Position numbers and translations under genes: made by a program. Positions 1 to 7,600 of a stretch of 12,934 nt of DNA are shown here, piece by piece. Under the pieces are notes generated by a model. It ran no database searches. It saw nothing but the letters and a program-made list of their open reading frames with translations, and was not told the origin of the DNA. The first letter of the stretch is position 1. Each line of letters opens with the position of its first letter. The stretch comes from Candidatus Methanogasteraceae archaeon UBA261 (GTDB lineage: Archaea > Halobacteriota > Methanosarcinia > Methanosarcinales > Methanogasteraceae), in the NCBI GenBank assembly GCA_002506015.1, contig DAWR01000170.1:1938-14871 (forward strand), read 5' to 3'.

Positions 1-237
1 GAGTGTCTGGGTTGCATTCGGTCCCAGGTTTCCGGTGACAACGACGCTGACACCTTTGCCTGCGACGGTCTGTGCCGCCTGTATCCCAGCGCCACCCGAC
101 GCACCTACGCTCGGGTTTTGCATCGCCTCATACTCCAGCGTCTCCGAGTCCACGATAACGAAGTACTGGCATCTGCCGAATCTCGGGTCTACGGGCGCAT
201 CCAGGGATGGTCCCGTTGATGTTACGCATATCTTCAT
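1..237 (-). CDS. NifX/NifB-like dinitrogenase Fe-Mo cofactor family protein (3' end outside window)
   Basis: Partial gene; the first 79 codons are visible on the minus strand and the reading frame is open to the window edge. The N-terminus reads MKICVTSTGPSLDAPVDPRF, followed by GRCQYFVIVD and a Gly-rich GASGGAGIQAA stretch and VVVTGNLGPNA. This is the standard layout of the small NifX/NifB-C-like fold (COG1433 type): a start strand, a DxRFGRC loop, and a GxGxxAA helix. Family members bind iron-sulfur or Fe-Mo cofactor precursors, but most archaeal stand-alone copies have no proven role. The ATG lies 5 bp after the stop of the Mrp-type ATPase gene, and its ribosome site (GGAG) lies inside the end of that gene, so the two are probably translationally coupled. 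Neighbouring Mrp-type scaffold/carrier ATPase fits a metal-cluster role. It is not evidence of nitrogen fixation. Confidence 0.85.
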   Translation of the reverse strand, partial: MKICVTSTGPSLDAPVDPRFGRCQYFVIVDSETLEYEAMQNPSVGASGGAGIQAAQTVAGKGVSVVVTGNLGPNATQTL

Positions 238-242
238 TTATA

Positions 243-1061
243 TCACTCTCCTTTCACAACGTGTTCTATATTCTCAACAATCGCCTCAAAGGCGCTGGCA
301 GCCTCTGACTCGTGCGCAAGCACGAATGGGATGCCGCTGTCGCCAGACTCAACGATTTTGACCTCGATTGGAATTCTACCAAGGAACGGTATGTCCATAT
401 CGGTTGCAGCGCGTTCGCCACCGCCGATCTTGAATAGATCGATTGTTTCACCGCATTTCGGGCATTTGAATCCGCTCATGTTCTCTATGATCCCGATTAG
501 GGGCATACCAAGCTCCTTTGCGAAGGTCACCGACTTTCTCGAATCCAGCAGGGCAACGTCCTGTGGTGTGGTGACGACGATTGCGCCGTCAATCTCCGGG
601 ATCAACTGAGCGACACTGAGGGGTTCATCGCCGGTTCCGGGCGGGAGATCAATGATCAGGCAGTCCAGATCGCCCCAGAAGACGTCGGATAGGAACTGCT
701 TGATCGCACCCATCTTGAGCGGTCCCCGCCATACCACTGGCGTGTCCTTGCTTGCAAGCAGAAATGCGAGGGACATGACCTTAACCCTCGGAGGCACGAA
801 GACCGGGGCTATACCTTCTTCTGATACATCGGGACGCTCATCCTCGATTCCGAGCATCTTCGGGACATTCGGACCGTGGATGTCGGCATCCATGATCCCG
901 ACCTCGTACCCTTTTGCCGCGAGTGTGAGTGCGAGGTTGACTGCTACGGTGGTCTTCCCAACGCCGCCCTTTCCACTCATAACCATTATCTTGTGCTTCA
1001 CTCTACCCATACGCTCTTGTAAGCGTTTTTCCTGAGCCATACTCTCTTCGTCTTTATTCAT
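243..1061 (-). CDS. Mrp/NBP35-family Fe-S cluster carrier ATPase
   Basis: 272-residue cytosolic P-loop ATPase of the Mrp/ApbC/NBP35 family, which holds and delivers [4Fe-4S] clusters to target proteins. The deviant Walker A GKGGVGKTT sits at residues 30-38, the switch DADIHGPN near 58-65, Walker B-like DCLIIDLPPGTGD at 133-145, and the cluster-binding CPKC at 200-203, followed by GGGERAA. Length and motif order are normal for archaeal members, and no key residue is missing. I chose the ATG at 1061 because GGTGA lies about 5 nt upstream; an internal ATG (MAQEK, residue 8) is possible. It is the middle gene of a minus-strand set: 29 bp after the DUF134 gene and 5 bp before the NifX-like gene. 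This grouping is common in methanogenic archaea and suggests joint expression. Confidence 0.93.
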   Translation of the reverse strand: MNKDEESMAQEKRLQERMGRVKHKIMVMSGKGGVGKTTVAVNLALTLAAKGYEVGIMDADIHGPNVPKMLGIEDERPDVSEEGIAPVFVPPRVKVMSLAFLLASKDTPVVWRGPLKMGAIKQFLSDVFWGDLDCLIIDLPPGTGDEPLSVAQLIPEIDGAIVVTTPQDVALLDSRKSVTFAKELGMPLIGIIENMSGFKCPKCGETIDLFKIGGGERAATDMDIPFLGRIPIEVKIVESGDSGIPFVLAHESEAASAFEAIVENIEHVVKGE

Positions 1062-1090
1062 GATTTCACCGTTTTTACTGTTTGTTACTG

Positions 1091-1570
1091 TTACTGCATG
1101 CCATGCATACCCTGCCTGCCATGCGCGCCACTTCCGGATCTGTCATACCCGCGATCATCCTCTGCCCGGCGTATCTTCACGCTTCCACAATTCGGGCAGT
1201 TCAGGGGTCTTCCTGTGCCATGCGCAACTTCCCATACGTGCTGACAGTCGTAGCACCGAAACTTGCGCCCCGGCGGAACCGCCATCTCGTACGTCCCGCC
1301 GTGGATTCGTATCGCTTTGCCACAAACGAGGGCGCATCCAATCTTTTTTCTTGCTTCAGCCAGGATCCGGTGAAATGTCGGCTGCGAGATGTTCATAAGC
1401 TCTGCCGCCTCACGCTGGTCCATTCCGAGATGATCCTTCAGCCGTATGCTCTCCATCTCTTCCATCTTCAGGACCACTTCGCCGCGGTCCTCCAGACAGG
1501 TTGCACACGGTCTCCAGTAATCATAATCGAATGATGACCATATCTGCCGGTGGCGTCTCGGTCTTGGCAT
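1091..1570 (-). CDS. DUF134 family DNA-binding protein with C-terminal zinc ribbon
   Basis: 159 residues starting MPRPRRHRQIW, the signature start of DUF134 proteins (UPF0251). A sigma-70 region-4-like helix-turn-helix follows at about 48-75 (MDQREAAELMNISQPTFHRI), then LVCGKAIRIHGG near 81-92. The tail adds a Cys4 zinc-ribbon-like module (FRCYDC at 105-110, NCPNCG at 124-129) and a Gly/His-rich end. An extra CATC lies at 22-25. The frame is open far upstream to 1900, but that part only mirrors the glycosyltransferase fragment on the other strand. ATG 1570 matches the family start; an ATG at 1588 in the same frame is the alternative. First gene of the DUF134-Mrp-NifX operon, so it may regulate that operon or metal-related genes (inference). 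Confidence 0.88.
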   Translation of the reverse strand: MPRPRRHRQIWSSFDYDYWRPCATCLEDRGEVVLKMEEMESIRLKDHLGMDQREAAELMNISQPTFHRILAEARKKIGCALVCGKAIRIHGGTYEMAVPPGRKFRCYDCQHVWEVAHGTGRPLNCPNCGSVKIRRAEDDRGYDRSGSGAHGRQGMHGMQ

Positions 1571-1589
1571 CAATGAATACATATTCATA

Positions 1590-2030
1590 ATGAACTTAAA
1601 CCTTTCGGTGGTGGGTGATTGTGGGATGAGACAATACTGCGAGCAATGCGCATCGCAACGAGGTGTTCTGGATGCCTGCCGGTTCCTCGGACACGTATCT
1701 GCCGAGACGCTCTCCGACTGCATGAACGCGTGCGACATCGCCTGTGTTCCGAGCCGCAACGAACCGTTCGGAATCGTGGTTCTGGAAGCATGGGACGCGG
1801 CAAAACCGGTCATCGCAACCGATGCCGTGCATCTGATCGATGACTCCTCAAATGGGATAGTCGGATACCAGAATCCGGAATCCATCGCATGGTGCGTCAA
1901 CTACTCGATGGGCGATCTTGAAGCAACAAAGAAGATGGGGCGAAATGGCAAGAAGCTGGTTGAGACTATGTATAATTGGGATCGAATAGCGGATGATACT
2001 GTGGGGGTGTACCGGAGGTTGGATGAATAG
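1590..2030 (+). pseudogene. Truncated GT4 glycosyltransferase (C-terminal third only), GT-A paralogue
   Basis: 146 codons from an ATG at 1590 to a TAG. The sequence aligns by eye along its length with residues 245-386 of the intact glycosyltransferase at 3087-4274: VVGDCGMRQ against FAGEGGFRQ, an identical VPSRNEPFGIVVLE, GKPV/AKPV, PESIAWC and the YxWDxIA end. It holds the nucleotide-sugar-binding half of the GT-B fold, including the E-x7-E motif (EPFGIVVLE), but lacks the whole acceptor domain and the FVGR motif, so it cannot be an active transferase alone. Similarity starts within the first few codons, exactly where the oppositely oriented DUF134 operon begins, so a rearrangement removed the front part. 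No frameshift or stop interrupts the remainder; a short expressed protein cannot be excluded. No ribosome site is evident before the ATG. Confidence 0.85.
1592..1608 (-). promoter_or_regulatory. Putative archaeal BRE/TATA promoter of the DUF134-Mrp-NifX operon
   Basis: Read on the minus strand, this is CCGAAAGG followed by TTTAAG: a purine-rich BRE-like block next to a TATA-like box (core 1595-1600). A start site about 25 nt downstream would fall at about 1570-1575, practically at ATG 1570, so the DUF134 message would be leaderless or nearly so. That agrees with the lack of a ribosome site before ATG 1570. The element overlaps the first codons of the truncated glycosyltransferase on the plus strand. 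Confidence 0.45.
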
Positions 2031-2087
2031 TCTCTAATATCATTAATCATTGGACGATGAGCGATATCTGTCTCTTAAAATTAACAT

Positions 2088-2101
2088 AATGCTTAAATAA
2101 T
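2088..2101 (+). promoter_or_regulatory. Putative TATA box of the hsp20 gene
   Basis: The block around CTTAAATA (2092-2099), in an AT-rich stretch, resembles an archaeal TATA box. Transcription would begin near 2120-2126, leaving an approximately 60-nt leader before the hsp20 start. The 2031-2181 gap holds no gene that I can see. No heat-shock operator could be identified with confidence. Confidence 0.4.
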
Positions 2102-2181
2102 AAAAAGTCATAGAGGAAAAAACGATAGGTTTATGGTTAGAAGAACTGAGATACGCGCAATCGAATATAGAGGTGGTAAAA

Positions 2182-2640
2182 GTGTACAGAAGATGGTTAG
2201 ACCCAATTGAAGAGATGCGAAGGATGCAAGAATGGATGGGCAGAGTCGTCGGCGATATTGAACCGATCACAGCCGGTAGATTACTGCCAGCGAGGGCTGG
2301 TGAGGTGACCGCGGAGACGGTAGCCCCATCCCTGGACATACAGGACACAGAAGACAAGATTCTGGTAACTGCTGATATCCCGGGCGTTGAGAAGGGGGAC
2401 ATCACCATCAATGTCCATGGGGACATGCTCGAGATCACGGCTGAAAAGAAGAAGGAGACGGAAGAGAAAGGTGAAGGATATATCCGAAGAGAGCGCGGCT
2501 ACACCAAATTCTACCGGAGAATTCCCCTGCCAACCGAGGTTGACCCGAACAATGTTGACGCCACATTGAAGGATGGGGTGCTGCGAATCGAGATGGTGAA
2601 GACCGCACTTCCGGAAGCAACAAAGATCGAGGTGAAGTGA
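2182..2640 (+). CDS. hsp20: Small heat-shock protein, Hsp20/alpha-crystallin family
   Basis: 152-residue ATP-independent holdase chaperone that forms cytosolic oligomers and keeps unfolding proteins soluble. The N-terminal arm (YRRWLDPIEEMRRMQEWM) is typical of archaeal Hsp20. The alpha-crystallin domain covers roughly residues 45-140: APSLDIQDTEDKILVTADIP at its start, then GVEKGDITINV, FYRRIPLP, and the signature ATLKDGVLRIEM. The C-terminus carries the I-x-V anchor (TKIEVK) used for oligomer assembly. I chose GTG 2182 because AGAGGTGG lies 5-6 nt upstream; a GTG at 2173 overlaps that ribosome site and is unlikely. It is monocistronic, with its own promoter-like element and a terminator hairpin whose loop contains the stop codon. 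It seems unrelated to the surrounding sugar genes. Confidence 0.95.
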   Translation: MYRRWLDPIEEMRRMQEWMGRVVGDIEPITAGRLLPARAGEVTAETVAPSLDIQDTEDKILVTADIPGVEKGDITINVHGDMLEITAEKKKETEEKGEGYIRRERGYTKFYRRIPLPTEVDPNNVDATLKDGVLRIEMVKTALPEATKIEVK

Positions 2641-2685
2641 TTCTTCACCATCTCTTTATTTTTGCGTGACTCTTTTTTATTTTTT
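2631..2685 (+). terminator. Hairpin plus T-tract terminator of hsp20
   Basis: A perfect 7-bp stem GGTGAAG / CTTCACC (2631-2637 and 2643-2649) has a 5-nt loop containing the hsp20 stop codon TGA. It is followed by three T-rich runs up to about 2685. Archaeal termination depends mainly on T-tracts, so the T-runs alone could suffice. Confidence 0.7.
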
Positions 2686-2787
2686 TGTGATGGTGGTTTT
2701 CTCGGTCGAACGGTCTGTCTTTGAATGCGATATCCAGGGCGAAGGTGCCGATAAGGCGACAGTGTCGAACCGATGACACCGATCAAT

Positions 2788-2802
2788 AGAAACATATTTA
2801 GT
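2788..2802 (+). promoter_or_regulatory. Weak TATA-like element upstream of the small ORF and GT-A
   Basis: AGAAACATATTTAG has a purine stretch and a TATA-like ATATTTA core at 2794-2800. A start about 25 nt downstream (around 2822) would serve the small ORF at 2897 and the glycosyltransferase at 3087. The rest of 2686-2896 holds no gene or structure I can support. Confidence 0.25.
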
Positions 2803-2896
2803 GGTTGTAATCCGTTGATGTAAGCAATCGAAGTTGAGGGTAGTGCGTGCAAACAAAATCACCCTGTCCGGATGTAAAAAAAAATAAGTGATCGAT

Positions 2897-3100
2897 ATGA
2901 CCATATACGAAGAGAATAGGCAGATGCTCCTTGCAAAGACTGCGACCTGCGCAGAACAAGGCACGTTCAGTGATATCCACCGGCCTAATGCCGCGTCTTA
3001 CAGGAGATTCGCAGAATTCAGGAATGGTGGAACCGGTGTGGATAACCTGATGCCACCTGATATGCTTGATATATGGGGGCAGGTGCATGTCGGTCAGTGA
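2897..3100 (+). CDS. Small hypothetical protein overlapping the GT-A start
   Basis: 67 residues, starting MTIYEENRQMLLAKT and ending DIWGQVHVGQ. I do not recognise the family. Codon use (GAA/GAG, AGG, GCA, GAT, third-position pattern) resembles the neighbouring real genes, and the composition is soluble and mixed with no signal peptide or membrane segment. The predicted order is a helix (about 4-22), then a Gly/Asn/Pro-rich linker (about 38-55) and a short amphipathic end. The ORF overlaps the start of the glycosyltransferase gene by 14 bp, which would allow coupled translation. GTGAT lies just upstream of the ATG as a weak ribosome site; a GTG at 2888 is an alternative start. It could also be the leftover N-terminus of a longer gene removed by the rearrangements seen elsewhere here. 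Confidence 0.45.
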   Translation: MTIYEENRQMLLAKTATCAEQGTFSDIHRPNAASYRRFAEFRNGGTGVDNLMPPDMLDIWGQVHVGQ

Positions 3101-4274
3101 TCTGCGGATTGGCATCTTTGCCTGGGAGAGTCTGCATTCGGTCAGGGTTGGCGGCATTGCGCCGCATGTGACCGATCTATCAGAGATCCTTGCCGAAGAA
3201 AACGAGGTTCACATCTTCACACGAATCGGCGATGAAAGCGAGTACGCAGAGATCGATGGCGTGCATTACGAGCGATGTGCGCATGACCAATCCGGCGGGA
3301 TCGTTGACCAGATGAATGCGATGTGTGAGGCGATGGTTGAGAGGTTCTATGCGGTAGAGGAGGTCTTTGGGAAATTTGATATCATACACGGGCATGATTG
3401 GCATCCGGTTACTGCCCTCACCGAGATTAAAAGACGAAGCAATACTCCGTTCATTATCACATATCACAGTACGGAATGGGGACGAAATGGGAATTGCCAC
3501 TCTAATTCAGGGGAGTCAAAAGAGATTGCGCATCGAGAATGGCTTGCAGGCTACGAGTCATCAGCAGTGATCACAACATCCGGGCAGATGCATAGCGAGA
3601 TTGTGGATTTATACCGGATTCCGGATGGTAAGATCGAAATCATTGGAAACGGCGTCATCTCATGCTCAAAGCTGGGTATTGATCCGGGACACGCCAAGGA
3701 GCGCTATGGAATCCATCCGCTTGCACCGGTTGTCCTCTTTGTCGGGAGGATGGTTCACCAGAAGGGTGTGGATCTCTTAATCGAAGCGATACCGCACATA
3801 CTTGCGCATAGGTGGGACGTCAAATTCATATTCGCTGGCGAGGGCGGGTTCAGGCAGAAGTACGAGGAACTTGCAAGAGAACTCGGTGTATATCAGTCGT
3901 GCAGATTTCCAGGGTATGTCTCGGATAAGGAACTGAATGAACTGATGAACCTCTGCGACCTGCTCTGTGTGCCAAGCCGCAATGAGCCGTTCGGAATCGT
4001 GGTTCTGGAGGGCTGGAGCGTCGGAAAGCCGGTTGTCGGTACAGAGGCGGTGGATGTCATCGATAACTTCAAGGACGGAATCAAAGCATACATGCAGCCA
4101 GAGTCGATCGCGTGGTGCACCAACTATATGCTTGATAATCCGGATCTGATGAAAAAGATGGGGAAAACCGGGAAAAAGCGGGTGGAACAGTTCTATACGT
4201 GGGATCATATCGCCAAAAAGACATTGGAAGTGTATGAGAAGGTTCTGCGGCGTGAATATGCGTTAGATCTATAG
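3087..4274 (+). CDS. GT4-family glycosyltransferase, glycogen-synthase-like (GT-A)
   Basis: 395-residue retaining GT-B fold transferase of family GT4, expected to move a glucosyl or similar residue from a nucleotide sugar to a glucan or other acceptor in the cytosol. The N-terminal acceptor domain has IGIFAWES (8-15), VGGIAPH (21-27) and the HGHDWHP motif (101-107). The C-terminal donor domain has FVGRMVHQKG (218-227), AGEGG (250-254) and the E-x7-E motif EPFGIVVLE (300-308), ending with the EQFYTWDHIA helix (367-376). ATG 3087 places IGIFAWE at the expected distance, with G-rich AGGTG just upstream; a TTG at 3066 would add seven unlikely residues. It is followed after 11 bp by the shrunken GT-B copy, so the ancestral unit was GT-A/GT-B. 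Paralogous remnants lie at 1590-2030 and 8472-8543. Donor and acceptor cannot be read from sequence alone. Confidence 0.9.
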   Translation: MSVSDLRIGIFAWESLHSVRVGGIAPHVTDLSEILAEENEVHIFTRIGDESEYAEIDGVHYERCAHDQSGGIVDQMNAMCEAMVERFYAVEEVFGKFDIIHGHDWHPVTALTEIKRRSNTPFIITYHSTEWGRNGNCHSNSGESKEIAHREWLAGYESSAVITTSGQMHSEIVDLYRIPDGKIEIIGNGVISCSKLGIDPGHAKERYGIHPLAPVVLFVGRMVHQKGVDLLIEAIPHILAHRWDVKFIFAGEGGFRQKYEELARELGVYQSCRFPGYVSDKELNELMNLCDLLCVPSRNEPFGIVVLEGWSVGKPVVGTEAVDVIDNFKDGIKAYMQPESIAWCTNYMLDNPDLMKKMGKTGKKRVEQFYTWDHIAKKTLEVYEKVLRREYALDL

Positions 4275-4285
4275 TATATAGGGAC

Positions 4286-4636
4286 ATGATTGCCAGGGGT
4301 CTTGGAACGTATGCACAGAATGTGGCGCCGATGCTTGTTGCGAAAGGGCATGATGTCACGCTATTCGCGATCAACCCGGGCGATATGTTGACGAGTTAGG
4401 TTCATCATGGGGTTGAAATACTCTTGAGCGCGACCAAGTTTGTGAACGACGCATGCGACATTGCATGGGGCGTGGGCAGCCGTCTCGACGACATGGATGA
4501 GACTGTTCTGATGGGTAAAAAGGAGAGAAAGCTTGTGGAGCGGCACCTTACGTGGGATAAGGTTGCGGACTCGGCTGTTGAGGTGTATGGGATGTTGTGG
4601 CGAACGGCAGAAAGTATTAAAGTCATTGAGACATGA
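4286..4636 (+). pseudogene. Internally deleted copy of GT-B with in-frame amber codon
   Basis: This stretch matches the glycosyltransferase at 8568-9817 in three blocks: GLGTYAQNVAPMLVAKGHDV (GT-B residues ~17-57), LLSATKFVN (95-103) and ACDIAWGVGS to the end (363 onward). Two pieces are missing, 37 codons (counterpart 8738-8848) and 258 codons (counterpart between the two GAACGA copies at 8872 and 9646). Both deletions are whole codons, so the frame stays open from an ATG at 4286 to the TGA at 4634-4636. The exception is one TAG at 4397-4399, where the intact copy has GAG. The HDW, FVGR and EPFGIVSRE motifs are gone, so it cannot be an active transferase. The first part could give a 37-residue peptide. 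If the TAG were read through, the product would have 116 residues. Most likely it is a decaying duplicate. Confidence 0.85.
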
Positions 4637-4645
4637 TTTTTTATC

Positions 4646-7600
4646 ATGATGAACGAAGAAAAAACCAGATACTATCTCGATACTAAAAATCGTTTTGTTA
4701 TCGAAAACTATAACTGGGCTGAACCATTTTCCAGTTTTTTCCCGGGCATAGGAGGGAAATGGGGGGTTCCATTATGGATTTATTATGTCAATAGAGTGCA
4801 GGCTATATCCAGCATGGGGGTGAGAGATAAGGATAACGCAATAATGGAATTCTTCCCCTTTAATAAAGCCTGCCAGCTGGTCGGCAATCAGGGATTCAGG
4901 ACCTTTTTAAAGACCGCTGATGGTTGCTTATATGAACCTTTCAGACCGTCTGAAGATGAGAAAATATCTCAGAGAATGATAATTTCTGCAGAAGAATTAG
5001 AGTTAAGTGAAATTAATAGCGATTTAGGCATACAAATAACTGTAGATTATTTTCCACTCGTGAATCTGCCGGTTGCAGGACTTGTACGAAGAGTGAGCAT
5101 CAGGAATCAGAGGAAGAAACGGTTGAAGATAGAGCTGATCGACGGTCTTCCACTCATATTACCGTTTGGCATGAATCAACACTGCATAAAGTTTATCGCG
5201 AGACATATTGAAGCGATGATGCAGGTGGACACCGTCGATGGGGCACCGCTTTTCAGATTGAAACAGGTCCCGCTCGATACCCCACAGGTACAGAAGGTTG
5301 CGGGCTGCAATTTCTATTTTACGTTCTTATCCGACCAACGTAACATTCTCAAGGATAGCTATGCAGTAGATCCCGAATCAATCTTCGGTGTATCCGGAGG
5401 GTTTGAGTATCCATGGATATTTGAGAAGAAGGATATAGAAAAAATATTAGACTCTGACCAGATGTATGAGAATAAGACTCCATGTGCCTTCACGTTACTC
5501 TCTTTAGACATACCCGGAGATGATGAGATCGTATTCTATTCTATTATGGGCAATACATCCTCTGAAGAGAGACTGAAGAATTTTAAAGGTCATATTGTGA
5601 AGAAGGGCGTTATAGAGGAGAAAAGGGAAGAGAACAGGAGAATTATTAGAGAGATCGAGGACAACATAGCAACAGTCAGCAGTAATAAGAATTTTGACAG
5701 TTACTGTGCTCAGACATTTCTGGACAATGTTCTGAGGGGCGGGCTGCCTGTTGTATTTAAAACCCAGGGGAGTAAAAGCATATTCTACCTATATTCAAGA
5801 AAGCATGGCGATCTTGAGCGGGATTATAACTATTTTGTACTGGAACAGACGTATCTATCGCAGGGCAACTCACATTTCAGAGATGTCAATCAGAACCGCA
5901 GGAATGATGTCTGGTTCAACCCGCTGATAGAGGACAGTAATATCATCACGTTCTTCAACCTGATTCAGACCGACGGGTTCAACCCTCTGGTTGTCAACGG
6001 ACTTACCTACACGGCTGAGGATGTACCTGCATTAAAAGAATGGCTCGGCAAGATTGTAAAAGACCCGGAATCATTCAGAGATCTGTTAGAGATGGTTAAG
6101 AAGCCTTTTACGCCAGGCGAGTTCATAATGAAGATCGAAGAGACCGGATCCGGAACATCAAACTATGATGAGATAGTTGCTGCAATGCTCTCGTTCTGTA
6201 AGGAGAATGATGTGGGAGAACCGCACGAGGGTTACTGGATAGATCACTGGACATACAACATGGATTTGATCGATAATTTTCTGATGATCTTCCCGGACAG
6301 GCTGAGAGAGATTCTGGTGGATAAATATGTCTACACCTTCTACGACAACCCGGATATTGTTATGCCAAGGAGCAAGAAATACGTGCTGGTGGATGGGACG
6401 GCAAGGCAGCATGGTGCTGTGATACGTGACAGGGACAAAATAAATCTCATAAAATCGAGGAAAGAATACCCTTACAGGGTGAGGACAGAGTACGGCAAGG
6501 GTAAAATATATTCAACAAATTTATTAGTTAAGATATTATCTATTATCGCAAATAAGATATCGTCACTGGATCCGGAGGGAATTGGTGTGGAGATGGAGGC
6601 TGATAAACCGGGCTGGTACGACCCACTGAATGGTATGCCCGGACTCATGGCTTCATCTATATGCGAGACCCTGGAACTTATAAGAACCTGTTCATTTCTC
6701 TCTGATACCATCTCAACGATCAAAATGAACGATGATGAGTCTGTATCTCTCTTTGAGGATTTGTATATCTTTATCATTGATCTAATGGAAGCAATCGAAG
6801 AACGATTGAGATCATTGGATGAACACAGGGCGTTTGTATTCTGGGATAAAAGTCACAGGATAAAGGAAGATTATAGAGAGAAAACCAGACTTGGCGTAAG
6901 TAGAAAAGATGTGAAGGTGAAGATATCCACGGTAAAAGACTTTTTAAATAAATCCATTAAATTACTGGATAGTATTTTTAGCGAGATACCTCGAGACAAA
7001 TTATTTCACAAAAATGGGGTATGCTATACCTATTTTTTAAACGAAGTAAAAAGAAAAGAGATATCGTCAACTGGTTCGGGTTCTCCGATTGTTACCCCAT
7101 TAGAGTTCAAACAAAAACCTGTCTCGTTATTTCTGGAAGGTCCTGTCCACCTGTTAAAGGTGAAAAAGGAATCAGCCAGTGAGATATACAGAAGCGTTAA
7201 AAATAGCGAAATATATGACAGAGAATTGAGGATGTACAAGACGAGCGAATCCATAGAGAGAGAACCTTTCGAGATCGGACGGGCAAGGGCGTATCCCCCC
7301 GGATGGATAGAGAATGAATCCATCTACCTGCACATGGAATATAAGTTTTTGCTTGAGTTATTGAAAGCCGGGCTTTACGAGGAGTATTATGAGGAGATCA
7401 AGAATACGATGATGCCTTTCTTGAACCCTGAAACGTATGGGCGGAGTATACTTGAGAATAGCTCATTTATAGTGAGCAGTGCTTTTCCAGACAGTACGCT
7501 TCACGGCAGGGGTTTTCAGCCAAGGCTGACAGGGGCATCAGCAGAACTTCTCAATATGTGGCTAATCATGGCTGCAGGAGAGCGCCCATTCTCTGTCGAT

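Noticed and set aside
35..361. 108-codon plus-strand ORF at the left edge
   Set aside because: It is antisense to the NifX-like and Mrp genes, both strongly supported by motifs.
1571..1900. Long upstream extension of the DUF134 frame on the minus strand
   Set aside because: It is the antisense of the glycosyltransferase fragment; the family start MPRPRR and the promoter position fix the start at 1570 (or 1588).
2173..2181. GTG 2173 as the start of hsp20
   Set aside because: This codon is part of the AGAGGTGG ribosome site that serves GTG 2182 at ideal spacing.
3066..3086. TTG 3066 as the start of GT-A
   Set aside because: It would add seven residues not expected for the family; ATG 3087 places the IGIFAWES strand correctly.
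4397..4399. TAG as a pyrrolysine codon in a functional protein
   Set aside because: TAG also ends GT-A (4272-4274) and the GT fragment (2028-2030), and the ORF lacks all catalytic motifs, so an ordinary stop in a relic is more likely. Kept only as a question under findings.
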